Shown piece after piece: positions 59,024 to 64,000 of a stretch of 64,000 bases of DNA. The position numbers and the translations under genes were made by a program. Source of the stretch: Streptomyces sp. NRRL F-5135 (lineage in GTDB: Bacteria > Actinomycetota > Actinomycetes > Streptomycetales > Streptomycetaceae). The notes under the pieces were generated by a model, which ran no database searches, had not been told where the DNA came from, and saw only the letters and a program-made list of their open reading frames with translations. Every line of letters begins with the position of its first letter. Within the stretch, counting starts at the first letter, position 1. The DNA is taken from NCBI RefSeq assembly GCF_000719775.1, contig NZ_JOHR01000008.1:248001-312000 (forward strand), in the 5' to 3' direction.

Positions 59024-60457
59024 TCAGATGCCGGCGCAGTAGTCCATCAGGTGGTCGTGGTCCGCCTTGAACTGGTCGTAGACCGCGTCGTCATTGATCT
59101 TCAGCAGCGTCTCGTCGTTGGACCGCAGCGCCTGCCACGAGTAGTTGTGGCTGCCGGTGAAGACGATCTTCTCGTTGGCCGCACCCGCGTACACGCCCTT
59201 CACCAGCAGGTACTTGGAGTGCAGCCCGATGTTGGCCGTCCGGCCCGCGGGCGGGTTCTCCCAGCACGCCACGCGCTGGGTCAGCTTGCCCGAGACGATG
59301 GACTCGACGGTCCTGCCCATCGACGGCACGCCCTCCCGGCCGCCGTTCGGATTGCCGTCGGCCGCCAGGTAGACCTTGCAGCCCGCGTCGGCCATGGCGA
59401 CGAGCTTGGTGGCGATGTGGTCGCGGTAGAACAGGTTCGCGGCCATCCGTACCTCGGTCGGTTGCGAGGACGAGCAGGTGACGTTGTCGAGGATCAGCTT
59501 GACGGTGTCGGTCGCGGGGTCCGTGTTGTACGCCTTGCCGGAGGATTCCTGGCGAGGGAAGAAGTACGTCTTGTACGCGGCGTTGGTCGGGCTGCTCGGC
59601 GTCTTGTAGTACGACGCGAGCCCGTCCCCCGAGGTGCCGTACTTCTCCTGGTCGGCGAAGTAGGCGAGGTAGTTGGCGTACAGACCCGAGTCCACCAGCG
59701 TCACGGCGTTGTTGAACAGGTCCGTGCGCTGGACGCCCGTCATGTTGGCCGACGTCTGCACCACGACGTCGTCGGCCCCTCCCGTGCTGGAGAAGAGGAA
59801 GAACTTGTTGTGGTTGATGGCCGCCTGGCCGATCGTGCGGTTGCCGATGCACGACCGCGTCTGCGGACAGGTCATCACCCACGACTTCTGGGTGCGGTCG
59901 GTGCCCAGCTTCGCCGCCAGGTTCTCGTACTCGCCGCCGGGCGTCCGGCTCTCGCGCGACTTGTGGTCGAGGATGGCCCGTACGCCCACCCCGCGGTCGT
60001 TGGCGGCGACGAGAGCCGTCCTGACGTCGTTGTCGGTGAAGGTGTACAGCGAGAGGGTGATCGAACTGCCCGCGGGCGCGCCCTGGATGAGCGAGATGAC
60101 GTGATCGCGGATCCGGTTCTGCGCGGTGGTGGCGCCGGCCGGGTCGTTGAAGATCGCGCCAGGAGTGACCGCCGCGGCCCGCATGACATCGGTGGCTTCC
60201 GTGGCTTCCGTGGCCGCCGCGGGGCCGGGAACGCCGACGGCCAGCAGACCGATACCGAGGGCCGTCACCCAGGCCCCGCGCCCGCGCCGATGCTGACGCC
60301 GGTTCTGCTGACGTGCGTTCTGCCGGCGCTGGTCCTGCGGCTCATGGTGGTCCTGCCGCTGGTGGTGCTGTTCGTGCTGGTGGTGCTGTTCCTGCTGATG
60401 CCCGTTGGGACGTCCGTGGTGCTGATGGTGGCGGCGACGGTACATGATTCCCCCCAT
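59024..60457 (-). CDS. secreted phospholipase D-like protein
   Basis: Start at 60457 or at ATG 60445. The 477-residue protein has a His/Gln/Arg-rich N-terminus (residues 5-58, HHQHEQHHQRQDHHEPQ), then a signal-type hydrophobic segment (62-82, ending PAAA). Two PLD half-sites follow: NHNKFFLF with TSANMT, and LHSKYLLV with TGSHNYS. The catalytic His/Lys pairs are present, though the Asp of HxKx4D is not obvious. A secreted phosphodiesterase is likely; substrate unknown. Confidence 0.82.
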   Translation of the reverse strand: MGGIMYRRRHHQHHGRPNGHQQEQHHQHEQHHQRQDHHEPQDQRRQNARQQNRRQHRRGRGAWVTALGIGLLAVGVPGPAAATEATEATDVMRAAAVTPGAIFNDPAGATTAQNRIRDHVISLIQGAPAGSSITLSLYTFTDNDVRTALVAANDRGVGVRAILDHKSRESRTPGGEYENLAAKLGTDRTQKSWVMTCPQTRSCIGNRTIGQAAINHNKFFLFSSTGGADDVVVQTSANMTGVQRTDLFNNAVTLVDSGLYANYLAYFADQEKYGTSGDGLASYYKTPSSPTNAAYKTYFFPRQESSGKAYNTDPATDTVKLILDNVTCSSSQPTEVRMAANLFYRDHIATKLVAMADAGCKVYLAADGNPNGGREGVPSMGRTVESIVSGKLTQRVACWENPPAGRTANIGLHSKYLLVKGVYAGAANEKIVFTGSHNYSWQALRSNDETLLKINDDAVYDQFKADHDHLMDYCAGI

Positions 60458-60610
60458 ATTCCGAATTGCCCCGGTGCGCGGGGCAGTTCGGTCGCGATGC
60501 CTTTCCCTGACAACAGACGAAGGAGCCGCCGGACACGCCGCCCGACGGCTCGTTCCCCCGTGTCACTCTTCGGTGTCACTCTTTCGCGATCGGCTCCCCC
60601 GCGAAACCCC

Positions 60611-61912
60611 TCAGCCCTTCCAGGTACGGGAGCGGGCCGGCAGCCCCGACGCCCCGCCCTCCGGGGTCTTCACCGCCAGGACCTGGTTGACGCCGATCCT
60701 GTTCCGTTCGAATGAGACGGCCGAGGCGGCCATGTACAGCCGCCAGACGCGCGCGCGGCCGGGCGAGGTGGCGCGGACCGCCTCGGCCCAGCGCGACTCC
60801 AGGTTCGCCACCCAGCGGCGCAGCGTCAGGGCGTAGTGCTCGCGGATCGACTCGACGTCGCGGACCTCGAACCCGGCCTCCTCCAGGATGGAAACGGTCC
60901 GCCCGACCGGCGCCAGTTCGCCGTCGGGGAAGACGTACGCGTCGATGAACTCGTCGATGCGGTACTGGTCCTCGTCCTTCTCCGGGCGCCGGGCGATCTG
61001 GTGGTTGAGCAGCCGTCCGCCCTCCTTGAGCAGGGCGTGCAGGTCGTCGGCGTACTCGCGGTAGCGCACCGAGCCGACGTGCTCGGCCATGCCGATGGAG
61101 GAGATCGCGTCGAACGGGCCGTCCCTGACGTCCCGGTAGTCCTGTACGCGGATCTCGATACGGTCGGTCAGGCCCTCCTCCGCGATGCGCTTGCGCGCGA
61201 AGGCGGCCTGTTCGCGGGAGAGCGTGACACCGACGACCCGGGCCCCGTACTCCCGGGCGGCGTGGATCGCCATGGACCCCCACCCGCACCCGACGTCGAG
61301 CAGCCGGTCGCCCTCGCGAAGGGCGAGCTTGCGGCAGACGAGGTCGAGTTTGTCCCTCTGCGCGTCCTCCAGCGTGAAGCCGGGGATGTCGTCCCAATAG
61401 GCGCACGAGTAGACCATGGACGGTCCGAGGACGAGTTCGTAGAAGTCGTTGCCGACGTCGTAGTGATGACTGATCGCCTGCTTGTCACGCCGCTTGGTGT
61501 GCGACGTGCCGCGCCGGCGGCGGGTCTCCTCGGGCGGCGGCGGGGGCGGCGGCCACGGTCCCGCGATCTCGACCAGCTTCCGGCCGACGGACCGCATTCG
61601 GGGGTCGCGCAGTGGGTGGACCCGGCCCTCGGGGTCGTCGTCACCGCGCTCCCAGATGAAGCCGGCGAGCCGGTCGAGGGCCGCGTAGAGGTCCCCCTCC
61701 ACATCGATCTCCCCGGCCACCCACCCTCGCGCCAGCCCCAGCTCGCCCGGCTTCCACAGAAGGCGGCGCAGAGCACGGCGGTTGCGGATGATCAGGGTCG
61801 GCGCGTCCGGCGGGCCCGACTCGCTGCCGTCCCAGGCGCGGAGCCGGACCGGGAGCGGGGCCCCCAGCAGTTCCTCGGCAAGAGTGGTCAGCCGCAGCGC
61901 GGCGTTGGCCAT
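60611..61912 (-). CDS. cyclopropane-fatty-acyl-phospholipid synthase family methyltransferase
   Basis: ATG 61912 is preceded by GGAGG at 8 bases. A 433-residue protein with an N-terminal lipid-binding type domain, a Pro run (120-127), then the CFA synthase hallmarks: HHYDVGNDFYEL (149-160), YSCAYW, and the SAM site LLDVGCGWGS (204-213), with SSIGMAEHVG later. It methylenates or methylates unsaturated acyl chains in membrane lipids. Confidence 0.9.
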   Translation of the reverse strand: MANAALRLTTLAEELLGAPLPVRLRAWDGSESGPPDAPTLIIRNRRALRRLLWKPGELGLARGWVAGEIDVEGDLYAALDRLAGFIWERGDDDPEGRVHPLRDPRMRSVGRKLVEIAGPWPPPPPPPEETRRRRGTSHTKRRDKQAISHHYDVGNDFYELVLGPSMVYSCAYWDDIPGFTLEDAQRDKLDLVCRKLALREGDRLLDVGCGWGSMAIHAAREYGARVVGVTLSREQAAFARKRIAEEGLTDRIEIRVQDYRDVRDGPFDAISSIGMAEHVGSVRYREYADDLHALLKEGGRLLNHQIARRPEKDEDQYRIDEFIDAYVFPDGELAPVGRTVSILEEAGFEVRDVESIREHYALTLRRWVANLESRWAEAVRATSPGRARVWRLYMAASAVSFERNRIGVNQVLAVKTPEGGASGLPARSRTWKG

Positions 61913-62312
61913 GGCGTACACCTCCGTAAAGGGTGGTTACCGACATGCTCGACACCACGTAAACACCGGGTGTGTTCGGAGCAGTCCCCAATGCACGCAA
62001 TGGGACAGTAAAATACCTGCATTCACCATGGACTTTACGGTGCCGCACGGAGGCCGGCGCGAAAGATCAGCCGTACAGGCATGGGCAAATGAGTACGAAA
62101 AACCACCCGCGCGCACAAGGGCGTGCGCGGGCGGGGCGCACAGGTGCGCCGTGCGGGCACGCGAAGGAGCCGCCCGCACCACGGATGGCGGACGGCTCTT
62201 CGGTATGACGTATGAAGTTGTGCCGTTGTCGTGCGGTCGTCCTGCCGCCGCGCGGCTCCGGTACGACGCGCCCTCCCGGCCGGGAGCTCACGCCCCCGGG
62301 CCTTACGGAGGG
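61913..62312. other. intergenic region with a hairpin
   Basis: About 400 bases with no supportable gene. An imperfect 11-bp hairpin (62167-62177 with 62188-62198, one mismatch) could terminate the leftward ndh transcript. The promoter of the leftward lipid methyltransferase must lie in the left part, where the DNA is richer in A/T (61940-62040). Confidence 0.5.
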
Positions 62313-63710
62313 TCAGGAGGCCTTGGCCTTCTCACCCGTCGTAGCGGGGGAGGCGGCAGCGGCGGCGGGCGCCGGGGCCGGCTTGGCGGCCTCGTAGAAC
62401 TCCTCGCGCGGCGTCTCCATGGCGCCCAGCGAGACGACCTCGCGCTTGAGGAAGACGGCCAGCGTCCAGTCGGCGATGACCCGGATCTTGCGGTTCCAGG
62501 TCGGCATGGCCAGACCGTGGTAGCCACGGTGCATGTACCAGGCCAGCCGCCCCTTGAGCTTGATCTTCATCTTGCCCATGGCGATCAGCGCGACGCCCTT
62601 GTGCAGGCCGAGCCCGGCGACCGCGCCCTTGTTGGCGTGGCTGTACTCCTTCTGCGGGAAGCCCCGCATACCGGAGATCACGTTGTCGCCGAGGACCTTC
62701 GCCTGACGCAGCGCGTGCTGGGCGTTGGGCGGGCACCAGGCGTTCTCGACACCGGCGCGGCGGGAGACCATGTCCGGCACCTGGGCGTTGTCGCCCGCGG
62801 CCCAGATGTAGTCCGTGCCCTGCACCTGGAGCTTCTCGCTGGTGTCCACGTGACCGCGCGGGCCGAGGGGCAGACCGTAGCGGGCGAGCGCCGGGTTCGG
62901 CTTGACGCCGGCCGTCCACACGATGGTGTCGGAGTCGACCTCGAGGCCGTTGTTGAGCACGACGTGACCGTCGACGCAGGAGTCCATGCCGGTCTTCAGG
63001 TAGACCTCGACCCCCCGGCTCTCCAGGTGCTCCTTGCCCCATGTGCCCAGCTTCGGGCCGACCTCGGGCAGGATCTTGTCCGCGACGTCCACGAGGATGA
63101 AGCGCATGTCCTCGCGCTTGACGTTCGTGTAGTACTTGGCCGCGTCGCGGGCCATGTCCTCGACCTCACCGACGGTCTCCGCACCGGCGAAGCCGCCACC
63201 CACGAAGACGAAGGTCAGCGCCTTGCGGCGGACCTCCTCGTCGGCCGTCGAGTCGGCCTTGTCGAGCTGCTCCAGAACGTGGTTCCGCAGCCCGATGGCC
63301 TCCTCGATCCCCTTCATACCGATGCCCTGCTCGGCGAGTCCGGGGATCGGGAAGGTACGGGACACCGCGCCGAGCGCGACGACGAGGTAGTCGAAGGGCA
63401 GCTCGTAGGCGTCGCCGACGAGCGGCGCGACCGTGGCGACCTTGCGGTCCTGGTCGATGGTGGTGACCCGGCCGGTGAGCACCTCAGCCTTGGGCAGCAC
63501 GCGTCGCAGCGGGACGACGACATGCCGAGGCGAAATGCTGCCGGCGGCGGCTTCGGGGAGAAAGGGCTGGTACGTCATGTACGAGCGGGGGTCGACGACC
63601 GTGACGGTCGCCTCCCCGTAGCGCATCTTCTTCAGAATGCGACGAGCTGCGTACAGGCCTACGTACCCACCGCCTACAACGAGGATCCTGGGACGCTCCG
63701 TGGTGCTCAT
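62313..63710 (-). CDS. ndh: type II NADH dehydrogenase
   Basis: A 465-residue flavoprotein from ATG 63710. FAD site ILVVGGGYVGLYAA (9-22), second Rossmann motif FVFVGGGFAGAET near 170-182, and the family TIVWTAGVKPNP and YIWAAGD segments. The C-terminus has a membrane-binding amphipathic region (LKGRLAWYMHRGYHGLAMP) and an Ala/Pro tail. It oxidises NADH and reduces menaquinone without proton pumping. Confidence 0.92.
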   Translation of the reverse strand: MSTTERPRILVVGGGYVGLYAARRILKKMRYGEATVTVVDPRSYMTYQPFLPEAAAGSISPRHVVVPLRRVLPKAEVLTGRVTTIDQDRKVATVAPLVGDAYELPFDYLVVALGAVSRTFPIPGLAEQGIGMKGIEEAIGLRNHVLEQLDKADSTADEEVRRKALTFVFVGGGFAGAETVGEVEDMARDAAKYYTNVKREDMRFILVDVADKILPEVGPKLGTWGKEHLESRGVEVYLKTGMDSCVDGHVVLNNGLEVDSDTIVWTAGVKPNPALARYGLPLGPRGHVDTSEKLQVQGTDYIWAAGDNAQVPDMVSRRAGVENAWCPPNAQHALRQAKVLGDNVISGMRGFPQKEYSHANKGAVAGLGLHKGVALIAMGKMKIKLKGRLAWYMHRGYHGLAMPTWNRKIRVIADWTLAVFLKREVVSLGAMETPREEFYEAAKPAPAPAAAAASPATTGEKAKAS

Positions 63711-64000
63711 GCCATCGAGTATCCACCCCCCTCGGAGGGGGTGCTCGTGAGCCCCTTCACAAGGTTATGGTCCCCCCGTGCTACACTGCCCGGCCCACGT
63801 GACCCAGCTCATGGTCACCCGGGGAACCGGACGGACTTCCCGAGCGTTGATCATCGCTTGTCCACCCCGCTTGAGCTGGACCTCCGTCCTCCGGTACGGG
63901 GCGAACGGGCCACTCGCCCCATACACCGGCACACCGCCTCGCACCCCAGGACACCAGCGCGCGACGCCGTACCGCTAGGGCCGAACGGCCCACTTGGGCC
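63711..64000. other. intergenic end of window
   Basis: No supportable gene; small frames on both strands overlap and lack ribosome sites. TACACT at 63782-63787 could be a rightward -10 box, with ndh control signals to its left. Confidence 0.45.

Noticed and set aside
63778-63993. Opposed short frames at the window end
   Set aside because: Both frames overlap each other with no ribosome sites; neither has supportable coding bias.

Overview
This window is from a high-GC actinomycete chromosome, almost certainly Streptomyces. The supporting signs are GC-rich third codon positions throughout, many GTG starts, a WhiB-like protein, an alkali-type NADH dehydrogenase, and above all a leucine tRNA with anticodon UAA. 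That tRNA is the one Streptomyces calls bldA; it reads the rare UUA codon. Host genes lie at 1-3119 and 54657-64000. Between them is one integrated element of about 51.5 kb, bounded by a 26-bp direct repeat at 3120-3145 and 54656-54681. The right copy is the 3' end of the intact bldA gene, so the element is a temperate siphophage inserted at the 3' end of bldA.

Left to right in the prophage: attachment-arm repeats (3211-3265); a divergent repressor/Cro-type switch with CCAA-N2-TTGG operators (3313-4337); a long early operon of small proteins (4426-8328) including a degenerate WhiB-like protein; a replication-type helix-turn-helix protein and small DNA-binding or zinc proteins (8401-13544); a leftward second helix-turn-helix protein and a regulator (13579-15027); a large palindrome; and then a membrane-protein module (15186-18900). 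That module looks like the spread genes of Streptomyces conjugative plasmids but has no visible FtsK/TraB motor. It carries two DNA repeat arrays (TGATGCG, TCTAC). Next come small genes, several separated by intrinsic hairpins (18987-22007), HNH nuclease, a mini primase-polymerase, and the late genes: terminase, portal, MuF protein, scaffold, decoration, capsid, connectors, tail tube, frameshifted tail chaperones, a 1502-residue tape measure, tail tip, pectate-lyase-type tailspike, endolysin, holin and a collagen-like membrane protein (44621-47092). The right arm (47278-52708) holds accessory regulators: a helix-turn-helix/TPR protein, a small divergent XRE pair, and a LuxR-type regulator divergent from a secreted peptide with a repeated DLGWG motif. 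The tyrosine integrase (52775-54556) is next to bldA and points the same way.

Three links deserve attention. First, the element sits in the gene for the UUA-reading tRNA, and the only in-frame TTA codon I could find among its called genes is codon 10 of the first gene of the membrane module. Second, that module carries DNA repeats that distort normal codon choice, so they look selected as DNA sites. Third, the right arm contains the parts of a peptide-signalling circuit. Functions of many small proteins remain unknown and are stated as such. All calls come from reading the sequence without database searches.
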